Assembly (NCBI RefSeq): GCF_004519295.1
Contig: NZ_SOZH01000004.1
Coordinates: 538,403-602,402, forward strand
Reading direction: 5' to 3'
DNA from: Cellulosimicrobium funkei
Lineage (GTDB): Bacteria > Actinomycetota > Actinomycetes > Actinomycetales > Cellulomonadaceae
Length of the DNA: 64,000 nucleotides
Below are positions 35,508 through 43,638 of the stretch, one piece after another (positions within the stretch are counted from its first letter, which is position 1; every line of letters starts with the position of its first letter). A program made the translations under genes and the position numbers. The notes beneath the pieces are model-generated. The model was not told the origin of the DNA. It ran no database searches and worked only from the letters and a program-made list of their open reading frames with translations.

Positions 35508-36434
35508 ATGGGAGCGGGTCACGACCACGGCGCAGGTGGCCTCGACGCGCCCGACCACCGCAGGCGGCTGGCCGTCGCGTTCGGCATCACCGCGACGATC
35601 CTCGCGGCCCAGGCCGTCGGCGCGGTGCTCACGGGGAGCCTGGCGCTCCTCACGGACACGGCGCACATGCTCACCGACGCGACCGGGCTGGCCGTCGCGC
35701 TGGTCGCGGCGTCGCTCGCGCTGCGCCCGGCGACCAAGCACCGCACGTGGGGCTTCCGCCGCGTCGAGGTGCTCGCGGCGCTCGCGCAGGCGGCCCTGCT
35801 CCTGGCGGTCGGCGCGTACGCCGCGGTCGAGGGCGTCCGGCGCCTGCTCGAGCCGCCGGAGGTGCCCTCCTCCGAGCTGCTCGTGTTCGGGATCGTCGGT
35901 CTCGTGGGGAACCTCGTCGCCATCGCGGTCCTCGCGTCGGGGCGACGCGCGAACCTCAACCTGCGCGCCGCGTTCCTCGAGGTGGTCAACGACGCGCTGG
36001 GCTCCGTCGGGGTCATCGTGGCCGCCGTCGTGATCGCCACGACGGGCTACCAGCGGGCTGACGCCATCGCCGGCCTGCTCATCGCCGTCCTCATCGTGCC
36101 GCGCGCGTTCCGCCTCCTGCGCGAGGCGACGGCCGTCCTCATGGAGTTCACGCCCGAGGGCCTGGACCTCGACGACGTCCGGCGGCACATCCTCTCGCTC
36201 GACCACGTCGAGGACGTCCACGACCTGCACGCCTCCACGGTCGCGACAGGGCTCCCGACGATCTCGGCGCACGTCGTCGTGGACGACGCGTGCTTCCGGG
36301 ACGGTCACGCGCTGGAGATCGTCGAGCGCGTGCGCACGTGCGTCGCCCACCACTTCCCGGTCTCCGTCGAGCACTCGACCTTCCAGCTCGAGACGGCCGC
36401 CCTGCGCGACCGCGAGGCGCACGGCCACGCCTGA
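35508..36434 (+). CDS. Cation diffusion facilitator family metal exporter (CzcD-like)
   Basis: This 308-residue protein has six membrane helices and is expected to swap cytoplasmic Zn2+ or similar divalent ions for protons. A His-rich start (MGAGHDHGAGG) precedes helix 1. The transport site residues appear as LLTDTAHMLTDATG (HxxxD) in helix 2 and FLEVVNDALGSVGV in helix 5. The cytoplasmic C-terminal domain has VEDVHDLHASTV. The ATG at 35508 follows GGAGGA. It is controlled, by inference, by the ArsR protein just upstream. Confidence 0.93.
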   Translation: MGAGHDHGAGGLDAPDHRRRLAVAFGITATILAAQAVGAVLTGSLALLTDTAHMLTDATGLAVALVAASLALRPATKHRTWGFRRVEVLAALAQAALLLAVGAYAAVEGVRRLLEPPEVPSSELLVFGIVGLVGNLVAIAVLASGRRANLNLRAAFLEVVNDALGSVGVIVAAVVIATTGYQRADAIAGLLIAVLIVPRAFRLLREATAVLMEFTPEGLDLDDVRRHILSLDHVEDVHDLHASTVATGLPTISAHVVVDDACFRDGHALEIVERVRTCVAHHFPVSVEHSTFQLETAALRDREAHGHA

Positions 36435-36522
36435 GGACGCCGTCGGGCCTCCCTGCGGCGCGCGACCGGACGCCCTGGGGACGACCCGTCGCCGTGCGGG
36501 GCGCGCCCACTAGGGTGGTGCC

Positions 36523-37530
36523 ATGACGATCCTCGTGACCGGCGGAGCCGGGTACATCGGCGCGCACGTGGTGCGCCTCCTGCAGGAGCGCGGCGAGAAG
36601 GTGGTGGTGGTCGACGACCTGAGCACGGGCCGCGCGGACCGGGTCGGTGACGCGGTGCTGGTCGAGGTCGACGTCGCGTCGCCCGAGGCCGTGGACGTGC
36701 TCACGCGCGCGATGGCCGAGCACGACGTGCGCGCGGTGGTCCACTTCGCGGCGCGCAAGCAGGTGGGGGAGTCGGTCGAGAAGCCGGCCTGGTACTACCA
36801 GCAGAACGTCGGTGGCTTCACGAACCTCGTCACCGCGATGCAGGCGGCCGGTGTCGACCGCCTGGTCTTCTCCTCGTCGGCGGCGACGTACGGCATGCCG
36901 TCGGTGTCCCTGGTCGAGGAGAAGCTGCACGCCGAGCCGATCAACCCCTACGGCGAGACGAAGCTCGTCGGGGAGTGGCTCGGCCGGGCCGCGACCCGCG
37001 CGTGGGGCCTGCGGTTCGTCGCGCTGCGCTACTTCAACGTCGCCGGCGCGGGCTGGCCGGACCTCGGCGACCCTGCGGTGCTCAACCTCGTGCCCATGGT
37101 GCTCGACCGTCTGGAGCGCGGCGAGCGGCCCAAGATCTTCGGGGACGACTACCCGACGCCGGACGGCACGTGCATCCGGGACTACATCCACGTCCTCGAC
37201 CTCGCGCAGGCCCACCTCGCCGCGCTCGAGTACCTCGACGTGGACGAGCGCCCGTTCGACGTCTTCAACGTGGGCACGGGCGAGGGCTCCTCGGTGCGCG
37301 AGGTGATCGACGAGATCGGGCGCGTGAGCGGGCTCGACGTCACGCCGGAGGTCCTGCCCCGTCGCGCGGGCGACCCGCCGCAGCTCGTCGGGAACCCGCG
37401 ACGGATCAACGAGCTCTTCGGCTGGCACGCCACCAACGGGCTGCCGGAGATCATCTCGTCGGCGTGGGAGGCCTGGCAGTCCGGGCCTCGCCGCATCGAC
37501 ACGACGCGCGAGGCCGCCTCCGAGGTGTGA
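36523..37530 (+). CDS. galE: UDP-glucose 4-epimerase
   Basis: This 335-residue short-chain dehydrogenase-type enzyme interconverts UDP-glucose and UDP-galactose. TGGAGYIGAHVVRLL is the NAD-binding motif, FSSSAATYG holds the catalytic Ser/Thr, and NPYGETKLVGEW supplies the YxxxK pair. RYFNVAGA and CIRDYIHVLDLAQAH are GalE-specific. It stands between the metal exporter and the carotenoid operon, without other galactose genes. Confidence 0.93.
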   Translation: MTILVTGGAGYIGAHVVRLLQERGEKVVVVDDLSTGRADRVGDAVLVEVDVASPEAVDVLTRAMAEHDVRAVVHFAARKQVGESVEKPAWYYQQNVGGFTNLVTAMQAAGVDRLVFSSSAATYGMPSVSLVEEKLHAEPINPYGETKLVGEWLGRAATRAWGLRFVALRYFNVAGAGWPDLGDPAVLNLVPMVLDRLERGERPKIFGDDYPTPDGTCIRDYIHVLDLAQAHLAALEYLDVDERPFDVFNVGTGEGSSVREVIDEIGRVSGLDVTPEVLPRRAGDPPQLVGNPRRINELFGWHATNGLPEIISSAWEAWQSGPRRIDTTREAASEV

Positions 37531-37558
37531 AATCCGGCGTCTCGTGCGACCCTACATC

Positions 37559-37574
37559 CCTCAGCATGCTGAGG
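37559..37574. promoter_or_regulatory. 16-bp perfect palindrome in the carotenoid promoter
   Basis: CCTCAGCATGCTGAGG is perfectly self-complementary, 45 bp before the crtB start. The position suits an operator for a repressor of the carotenoid operon. No regulator gene is adjacent, so its identity is unknown. Confidence 0.55.
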
Positions 37575-37618
37575 ATTGACCGGGGAGGTGCCCCGGCGAC
37601 GGAAGGCGGGACGACGAC

Positions 37619-38533
37619 GTGGGTGACGAGAGCGACCCGGCACGGCTGTACGACCTGACCGCCGCACGCACGAGCCGGGTCGTGCTGGCGGCGTACTCGA
37701 CCTCGTTCGGGCTGGGCGCACGCCTGCTCGACGCGCCGACCCGCGACGGGATCGACGCGGTGTACGGGCTCGTGCGGATCGCGGACGAGGTCGTGGACAC
37801 GCGCCGGGGCGACGGTGCGGCGGACCTCCTCGACGAGCTCGAGGCGGAGACGGCGCGGGCGCTCGACCGCGGCTGGTCGACGAACCTCGTCGTCCACTCG
37901 TTCGCGCGCGCCGCGCGCCGCTGCGGCTTCGGGCACGACGAGGTCGACCCGTTCTTCGCCTCGATGCGCACCGACCTCACGGTCCGCGTGCACGACCGGG
38001 AGAGCTACGAGCGGTACGTCTACGGCTCGGCGGAGGTCGTCGGCCTCATGTGCCTCGCGGTGTTCCTCAACGCGCGCCGCCGACCGGGAGAGCCGCTGCG
38101 CGTCCCGGACCCGGTGCTCGTCCGGGGCGCCCGCGCGCTCGGCGCGGCGTTCCAGAAGATCAACTTCCTGCGCGACCTGCGCACCGACCACGACGAGCTC
38201 GGGCGCGCGTACCTGCCCGGCGTCGTCCCCGGCCGCCTGCGCCGCCGGGACGTCGAGGCGTTCTGCCGCGAGGTGGAGGGCGACCTCGCCGCGGCCCGCG
38301 CCGCGCTGCCCGGCCTCCCGGTGCGCCCGCGCATCGCCGTGGCCGCGACCGTCGCCGTCTACGAGCGGCTCCTCGCGCGTCTCGCCGCGACGCCGCCGGA
38401 GGACATCCTGCGTGCGCGCGTGCGCATCCCGGACACGATGAAGGTCGCGCTCGCGGCGCGCGCCGCCGGCGGCCAGCTCCTCGGCCAGGTGGCGTCCGCC
38501 CGGTCCCCGCGCCCGCGGAAGGTGCTCGCGTGA
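37619..38533 (+). CDS. crtB: Phytoene synthase
   Basis: This 304-residue enzyme of the squalene/phytoene synthase family condenses two geranylgeranyl diphosphates to phytoene. The aspartate-rich motifs read VRIADEVVDTRR and FLRDLRTDHDELGRAYLP, and YVYGSAEVVGLMCL is the conserved middle segment. The GTG at 37619 follows GGAAGG at rather wide spacing. It is the first gene of the crtB-I-Ye-Yf-Eb operon. No crtE (GGPP synthase) or idi is in the window. Confidence 0.95.
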   Translation: MGDESDPARLYDLTAARTSRVVLAAYSTSFGLGARLLDAPTRDGIDAVYGLVRIADEVVDTRRGDGAADLLDELEAETARALDRGWSTNLVVHSFARAARRCGFGHDEVDPFFASMRTDLTVRVHDRESYERYVYGSAEVVGLMCLAVFLNARRRPGEPLRVPDPVLVRGARALGAAFQKINFLRDLRTDHDELGRAYLPGVVPGRLRRRDVEAFCREVEGDLAAARAALPGLPVRPRIAVAATVAVYERLLARLAATPPEDILRARVRIPDTMKVALAARAAGGQLLGQVASARSPRPRKVLA

Positions 38534-40200
38534 GGGCTCCGCGCGTCGTCGTCGTCGGAGGGGGGATCGCGGGGCTCGCCACCGCCGCCCTGCTCGCGCG
38601 CGGCGGCGCCCGCGTCACCCTGCTCGAGCGGCACGACGAGGTGGGCGGTCGCGCGGGCACGCTCGAGGTGGACGGCTTCCGCTTCGACACCGGCCCGTCC
38701 TGGTACTTCATGCCCGAGGTGTTCGAGCACTTCTTCGGGCTGCTCGGCGCGCGCGTCGAGGACCACCTCGACCTCGTCCCGCTCGACCCGGCGTACCGGG
38801 TGTTCTTCGAGCCGGGCGCGGACGGCGCGGCGTCGACGTTCGAGCTGTCCGGCAACGCCGGGGTCAACCGGTCGCGGCTCGACGCGATCGAGCCGGGAGC
38901 CGGGGGCCGGATCGCCGCGTACGCCGAGGACGCGAGCGAGGCGTACGGGCTGGCGCTCGACCACTTCCTCTACACGACGTTCGAGCGCCCCGACCGGGCG
39001 CTCTCGCCCGCGGTGCTGCGTCGGCTGCCGCGCCTGGCCGGTCTCCTGCGCGAGTCGCTCGCCGACCGCGCCGCGCGAGCCGTGGAGGACCCTCGGCTCC
39101 AGCAGCTCCTCGGGTACCACGCGGTGTTCCTCGGGTCGTCGCCCTACCGCGCGCCCGCGCTCTACTCGCTCATGAGCCACCTCGACCTCGTCGACGGCGT
39201 CCAGTACCCCCGCGGGGGCATGTACACGCTCATCGAGGCCGTCGAGCGGCTCGCGCGCGACGCGGGCGCCGAGGTGCGCACCGGCGCCGACGTCGCCGGG
39301 ATCGAGGTCGTGCCCGGCGCCGGTCGCCGCGGGCGGGTCGCCGGCGTGCGCCTCGCGTCGGGCGAGCTCGTCGAGGCGGACGTCGTCGTCTCGGCCGCCG
39401 ACCGGCACCACACGGAGACGGCGCTCCTCGAGCCGCGCTGGGCCGACCTCCCTGCCGCGGCGTGGGAGGACAAGGGCCCCGGCATCTCCGCGCTGCTCGT
39501 CCTCGCGGGCGTCCGCGGCGAGCTGCCCGAGCTCGCGCACCACTCGCTGTTCTTCACGAAGGACTGGCCCGCCAACTTCGACGCGGTGCTGGGCCCGGAC
39601 CGTCGCAGCGACCCTCGCGGCCTGCGCGTGCCGGAGCCCGCCTCGCTCTACGTGTCGCGCACGAGCGCGACGGACGGGCCGACGTCGGCCGCCCCCGCGG
39701 CGCCGCCCGGCCACGAGAACCTGTTCCTCCTCGTGCCGTTCCCCGCCGACCCGACGCTCGGCGGCGACGAGCCGTCGCAGCGCACGCTCGAAGGGCTGGC
39801 CGACCGCTACCTCGCCCAGGTGGGGCGCTGGGCGGGGGTCGAGGATCTCCCGGGGCGCGTCGTCACGCGACGCGTGCTCGGGCCGGCGCACTTCGCGACC
39901 GAGCTCTCGGCGTGGCGCGGCGGCGCGCTCGGCATGGAGCACACCCTGCGGCAGTCCGCGCTGTGGCGCCCGGGGAACGCGTCCCGCCGTGTCGACGGGC
40001 TCTACCACGCCGGAGGTGGCACGATCCCGGGCGTGGGACTGCCGATGTGCCTGATCAGCGCCGAGCTCGTCGCCAAGCGGCTGCTCGGCGAGACGTCCGC
40101 GCGCCCGCTGCCCGAGCCGCTGCGCGAGGGCTTCCTCGCCGCGAGCCGCCGGCCCGAACGGCTCCGGCCGGCGGACCGGCCGGTGGCGGTCCGCCGGTGA
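38530..40200 (+). CDS. crtI: Phytoene desaturase
   Basis: This 556-residue FAD enzyme desaturates phytoene stepwise to lycopene at the membrane. VVVVGGGIAGLATAALLARGG is the dinucleotide-binding motif and HDEVGGRAGTLEVDGFRFDTGPSW follows it. The carotenoid-desaturase signature near the C-terminus reads GLYHAGGGTIPGVGLPMCL. The start overlaps the crtB stop as GTGA; the long upstream frame is a shadow of crtB. It is somewhat longer than typical CrtI (about 500 residues). Confidence 0.95.
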   Translation: MRAPRVVVVGGGIAGLATAALLARGGARVTLLERHDEVGGRAGTLEVDGFRFDTGPSWYFMPEVFEHFFGLLGARVEDHLDLVPLDPAYRVFFEPGADGAASTFELSGNAGVNRSRLDAIEPGAGGRIAAYAEDASEAYGLALDHFLYTTFERPDRALSPAVLRRLPRLAGLLRESLADRAARAVEDPRLQQLLGYHAVFLGSSPYRAPALYSLMSHLDLVDGVQYPRGGMYTLIEAVERLARDAGAEVRTGADVAGIEVVPGAGRRGRVAGVRLASGELVEADVVVSAADRHHTETALLEPRWADLPAAAWEDKGPGISALLVLAGVRGELPELAHHSLFFTKDWPANFDAVLGPDRRSDPRGLRVPEPASLYVSRTSATDGPTSAAPAAPPGHENLFLLVPFPADPTLGGDEPSQRTLEGLADRYLAQVGRWAGVEDLPGRVVTRRVLGPAHFATELSAWRGGALGMEHTLRQSALWRPGNASRRVDGLYHAGGGTIPGVGLPMCLISAELVAKRLLGETSARPLPEPLREGFLAASRRPERLRPADRPVAVRR

Positions 40201-40535
40201 CGGGCCTCGCCTACCTCGGTGCGCTCGCGGTCTCGCTCGGCGGCCTCGCCGTGCTCGACCGCCGGTTCCGGCTCGCGTTCTGGTCCGACCCCCGGCGCGC
40301 CGCGCTCACGGTCGGTCTCGGCGTCGTCGGGTTCCTCGCCTGGGACGTCGCGGGCCTCGCGCTCGGGATCTTCGCGCGCGGGGAGAGCCCGTGGATGACC
40401 GGGCTGCTGCTCGCGCCCGACCTCCCCGTCGAGGAGGCGGTGTTCCTGACGCTCCTGTGCTACAACGCGCTGCTCGTCTGGCGGGGCGCCGAGCGCGTGC
40501 TCGCGGCCCGCCGCGCCGGGGAGGACGACGCGTGA
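40197..40535 (+). CDS. crtYe: C50 carotenoid cyclase subunit (CrtYe/CrtYc type)
   Basis: This 112-residue membrane protein is one half of the heterodimeric lycopene-cyclase-type enzyme of gram-positive bacteria. It has three helices and the conserved PDLPVEEAVFLTLLCYNALL motif with its acidic pair. GTG 40197 overlaps the crtI stop (GTGA). Together with crtYf and crtEb it indicates C50 rather than C40 ring formation; whether epsilon or beta rings are made cannot be told from sequence by eye. Confidence 0.88.
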   Translation: MTGLAYLGALAVSLGGLAVLDRRFRLAFWSDPRRAALTVGLGVVGFLAWDVAGLALGIFARGESPWMTGLLLAPDLPVEEAVFLTLLCYNALLVWRGAERVLAARRAGEDDA

Positions 40536-40876
40536 CGAACATCGTGCTCAACGTCATCGTCCTCGCGGTGCTCGTCGCGGTGTCGTGGCGCGTGCTGCGC
40601 CGGCTGCGACCCGGGCCGCTCGTGTGGACGGCCGTCGTGATGTGCGTGCTCACCCTCGTGTTCGACACGCTGATGATCGCGGCCGACCTGTACGTCTACC
40701 ACCCGGACAAGATCCTCGGCGTCTACCTGTGGGGGGCGCCGCTCGAGGACTTCGCGTACGCGCTCGCCGCCGCGCTCGGGATGCCGGTGCTGTGGACGGT
40801 GCTCGGCGCCCGCGGTCGCGACCGCACCGCCGGCCGCGGGTCCGGGCGCGGGCGTGCCACGGAGGACGACCGGTGA
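40532..40876 (+). CDS. crtYf: C50 carotenoid cyclase subunit (CrtYf/CrtYd type)
   Basis: This 114-residue membrane protein is the partner half-cyclase. It has three helices and the family motif FDTLMIAADLYVYHPDKILGVYLWGAPLEDFAYAL, in which the PxExF-like acidic site is replaced by APLEDF. A basic C-terminal tail follows. GTG 40532 overlaps the crtYe stop (GTGA), and the gene overlaps crtEb in the same way. Confidence 0.88.
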   Translation: MTNIVLNVIVLAVLVAVSWRVLRRLRPGPLVWTAVVMCVLTLVFDTLMIAADLYVYHPDKILGVYLWGAPLEDFAYALAAALGMPVLWTVLGARGRDRTAGRGSGRGRATEDDR

Positions 40877-41742
40877 AGGACGTCCTCGCCGCGTCGCGGC
40901 CCTTCTCCTGGATCAACACCGCGTACCCCTTCGCCGCGGGGTACCTCGTGGCGACCGGCGGGCGCGTCGACCTCGCGCTCGTCGTCGGGACGCTGTACTT
41001 CCTCGTGCCGTACAACCTGCTCATGTACGGCGTGAACGACGTCTTCGACTACGCGAGCGACCTGCGGAACCCGCGCAAGGGCGGCATCGAGGGCGCGCTG
41101 GCGGACCCGGCGACCGCGCGCGTCACGCACCGGCGCATCCTGCGCGCGTGCGTCGCGACCAACGTGCCGTTCCTCGTCGCGCTCCTGCTCCTCGGCGACC
41201 CGCTCGCGGGCGCGGTCCTCGCGCTCGTGGTGTTCGGCGTCGTCGCCTACTCGGCGCCCCGGCTGCGGTTCAAGGAGCGCCCGTTCCTCGACTCGTTCAC
41301 CTCGGCGATGCACTTCGCCGGGCCGCTGCTGTACGCGCTCGTGCTCGTCGACGCGGACCTGTCCGCGCGCGCCGTCTGGCCCGTGCTCGTCGGCTTCGTG
41401 CTCTGGGGCATGGCGTCGCACGCGTTCGGCGCGGTGCAGGACGTGCGCGCGGACCGCGAGGGCGGCATCGCGTCCGTCGCGACGGCGATCGGCGCGCACG
41501 CGACCGTGCTCGCCGCGGCGGCGGCGTACGTCGGGGCGGCCGTCGTGCTCGCGGTGCTCCCGTGGCCCGGCGTCCTCGCCGCTCTGCTCCCGCTGCCGTA
41601 CGCCGTCAACGTGCTGCGGTTCCGCGACGTGCGCGACGACGACTGCGAGCGCGCCAACGCCGGGTGGCGGGCGTTCCTGTGGCTCAACCTCGTCACCGGG
41701 TTCCTCGTGACGATGCTGCTCCTCGCGGACGCCCTCACCTGA
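40873..41742 (+). CDS. crtEb: Lycopene elongase (UbiA-type prenyltransferase)
   Basis: This 289-residue membrane prenyltransferase adds C5 units from DMAPP to both ends of lycopene, giving the C50 backbone. Two Asp-rich motifs are seen: YGVNDVFDYASDLRNPRKGG and AVQDVRADREGGIAS. Its opening VLAASRPFSWINTAYPFAAGY is typical of CrtEb/LbtBC-like elongases. It has about eight to nine helices. GTG 40873 overlaps the crtYf stop (GTGA). It is the last gene of the operon, and a strong hairpin follows. Confidence 0.92.
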   Translation: MKDVLAASRPFSWINTAYPFAAGYLVATGGRVDLALVVGTLYFLVPYNLLMYGVNDVFDYASDLRNPRKGGIEGALADPATARVTHRRILRACVATNVPFLVALLLLGDPLAGAVLALVVFGVVAYSAPRLRFKERPFLDSFTSAMHFAGPLLYALVLVDADLSARAVWPVLVGFVLWGMASHAFGAVQDVRADREGGIASVATAIGAHATVLAAAAAYVGAAVVLAVLPWPGVLAALLPLPYAVNVLRFRDVRDDDCERANAGWRAFLWLNLVTGFLVTMLLLADALT

Positions 41743-41766
41743 CGCGCCCCGCGTCGCCGGGCACGG

Positions 41767-41819
41767 ACGACGACGGCCCCGGTCCCGCGAGGTCGTCGCG
41801 GTGCCGGGGCCGTCGTCGT
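41767..41819. terminator. Terminator between crtEb and the carboxypeptidase gene
   Basis: A perfect 16-bp inverted repeat (41767-41782 and 41804-41819), with a further small fold in the loop, separates the convergent carotenoid operon and carboxypeptidase gene. Confidence 0.8.
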
Positions 41820-41833
41820 GGGGGAGCGGCCCG

Positions 41834-43291
41834 TCAGGAGATGTCGCCGTACTCCCAGTGCCAGGGCTCGTTCTTCGAGCCGCCGGCGCGGGCCCACTCG
41901 GGGTTCTCCCACCCGTAGGCCGGCGCGTTGGCGCGCATCCACTCGTACTGCGCGGTGCCGTAGCTCTGGATGCCGCCGCCGAGGTCGAGCGCGAGCGCCC
42001 AACCGTGGTTCGACATGCCGGGCGGCGCCGCGAAGTAGCCGCGGGACGCCTTCACGGCGACCTGGGACGCGTACGAGCGGTACGAGTCCGTGACGGACAG
42101 GTTCGCGCCGAACGCCTCGCGGTACTTCTCGTTGAGGGCCTCGATCTGGTGGGCGGCGTCGCAGCGGAGCTGCTCGCCGGGCGCGAACGACAGCTCGCAC
42201 AGCGCGCTCGCCGGGATCTGGCCGTTGCCGTAGCCCGCGGTGGACGTGGCCCATTGGTCGAGCTGGGCGGCGACCTCCTCGGCCGACGGCGGTCCGGGCA
42301 CGACCTGGACGGTCACGCCCGAGCCGGCGGCGTCGAGCAGGGTCGTGAGCTCCGCCGTCAGCGCGGCGATCTCCTCCGTGCCGGCGGGAGCCGCCGGGTC
42401 CGCGGGTGCCTCGGCGTCTGCGGCCGGGGCACCGGCGGTCGCGTCCGCCGTACCGGTGGTGAGGTCGGGCGCGTCGGTCGCGGTGTCCGCGGCCGCCGCG
42501 TCCTCCTCGGGCGACTCGGTCGCCGCGTCGGCGCCGGCCGACGGCGCGGCGGCGTCCGTCCCGGGCGTGGCGTCGTCGGGCGCCGTGGCCAGGCCCGGCG
42601 TCGCGGTGCCGAGCATCGGGACCGCGGCCTCGAGCTCGTCGAGCGGCGTGCGGGCCGAGGACCGGCTCGCACGGTCGTCGGCGCGGCCGTCGAGCGCGGG
42701 CACGCTCGCGCCGAGCGTCTCGGCGGCGGTGAGCGTGTCGTCGGTCGCGGGCTCCTCGGTGGCCTCGGCGGTCGCCGTGGCGCCGTCGTCCGGGCTCGCG
42801 AGCCCGGACCCCGCGGGGGAGCCGAGGAGCGTGGTGGCATCCTCGGACGGGGACGCCTCGGACACGGCCTCGCTGAGCCGCGTGCGCGCGTCCTCGATCT
42901 GGGCGACCTGCTCGGGCGTGAGCGCCGCGGCGCCCTCCCCGGTGAGGAACTGGGCCCGGACGAGCACGTCGCCCGCGGCGTCGACGGTCGCCGGGTCGGC
43001 CGTCGCCGGGGCGGCGGACGTCCCGAGGGACACGGGGGCGACCGCGGTGCCGGGGGTCGGCGCGCCGGCGGGCGCCGCCTCGGTCGCGTCGGTCGCCGCG
43101 GACGGCACCGCGCCGTTGGCGAAGGCCGCCGCGGCGGTGCTCGCGGTGAGCGCGACGGCCGCGACGGCGGCGCCGGTCCCGAGCGTGCGGCGGCGCCGGG
43201 GCGCGGCAGAGCCGGTCCCGTGCGTGCCACGGCGGGCAGCGGAGACGAGTGCGGCGGGGAACGAGGCCCGGCGCGCGGTGTGGCGGCCCAT
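41834..43291 (-). CDS. Secreted M15-family D-alanyl-D-alanine carboxypeptidase (VanY-like)
   Basis: This 485-residue protein has a basic start, a signal-like helix (about 40-60), and a long Ala/Thr/Asp/Pro-rich, probably disordered region (about 65-300). A C-terminal peptidase domain of the VanY type follows. Zinc ligands are in MSNHGWALALDLGGG (SxHxxxxxxD) and NEPWHWEYGD (HxH-like WHWE). It should trim peptidoglycan stem peptides outside the membrane. The low-complexity region may span or bind the cell wall. It converges with crtEb. Confidence 0.9.
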   Translation of the reverse strand: MGRHTARRASFPAALVSAARRGTHGTGSAAPRRRRTLGTGAAVAAVALTASTAAAAFANGAVPSAATDATEAAPAGAPTPGTAVAPVSLGTSAAPATADPATVDAAGDVLVRAQFLTGEGAAALTPEQVAQIEDARTRLSEAVSEASPSEDATTLLGSPAGSGLASPDDGATATAEATEEPATDDTLTAAETLGASVPALDGRADDRASRSSARTPLDELEAAVPMLGTATPGLATAPDDATPGTDAAAPSAGADAATESPEEDAAAADTATDAPDLTTGTADATAGAPAADAEAPADPAAPAGTEEIAALTAELTTLLDAAGSGVTVQVVPGPPSAEEVAAQLDQWATSTAGYGNGQIPASALCELSFAPGEQLRCDAAHQIEALNEKYREAFGANLSVTDSYRSYASQVAVKASRGYFAAPPGMSNHGWALALDLGGGIQSYGTAQYEWMRANAPAYGWENPEWARAGGSKNEPWHWEYGDIS

Positions 43292-43638
43292 CTAGCGCGC
43301 CTCGCCGCGGACGGCGGGGTACGCGCCGGTGGTGCCGGTCGGGGTGGACGTGAGGTGCTGTGCAGTGGTCAAGCGGACGATCCGATCATCGGGTCGTGGT
43401 CGCGGGCATCGAGCGCGGCGCGCTCCGGTCCCTGGGCACCTGCGCAGGGGAGCGCGGGGTGACCACGACGGCGTGCGGTCGGGCGGGACGCGAGCGCGCC
43501 CTCTCACCACGACGCCGACAGGCACGGTCTCGGGGTGGACCGCGGAGGCCTGTCGGCTGTTCCATCTTCAACTAGACGGACGTCCAGAGGGGTGGGCTCA
43601 CGAGGGGAAGCCCCGGGAATGGCGTGGGGACCGTGTGC
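43292..43638. promoter_or_regulatory. Upstream region of the carboxypeptidase gene
   Basis: This 347-bp gap has no convincing gene. It contains a near-perfect inverted repeat ACGATCCGAT-C-ATCGGGTCGT (43377-43397, one mismatch), about 85 bp before the carboxypeptidase start, which may be an operator. The rest shows nothing recognisable; the short frames in it lack coding character. Confidence 0.4.

Noticed and set aside
43292..43638. Short plus-strand frames of 60-106 codons upstream of the carboxypeptidase gene
   Set aside because: They overlap each other in several frames, lack ribosome-binding sites and show no recognisable protein sequence.
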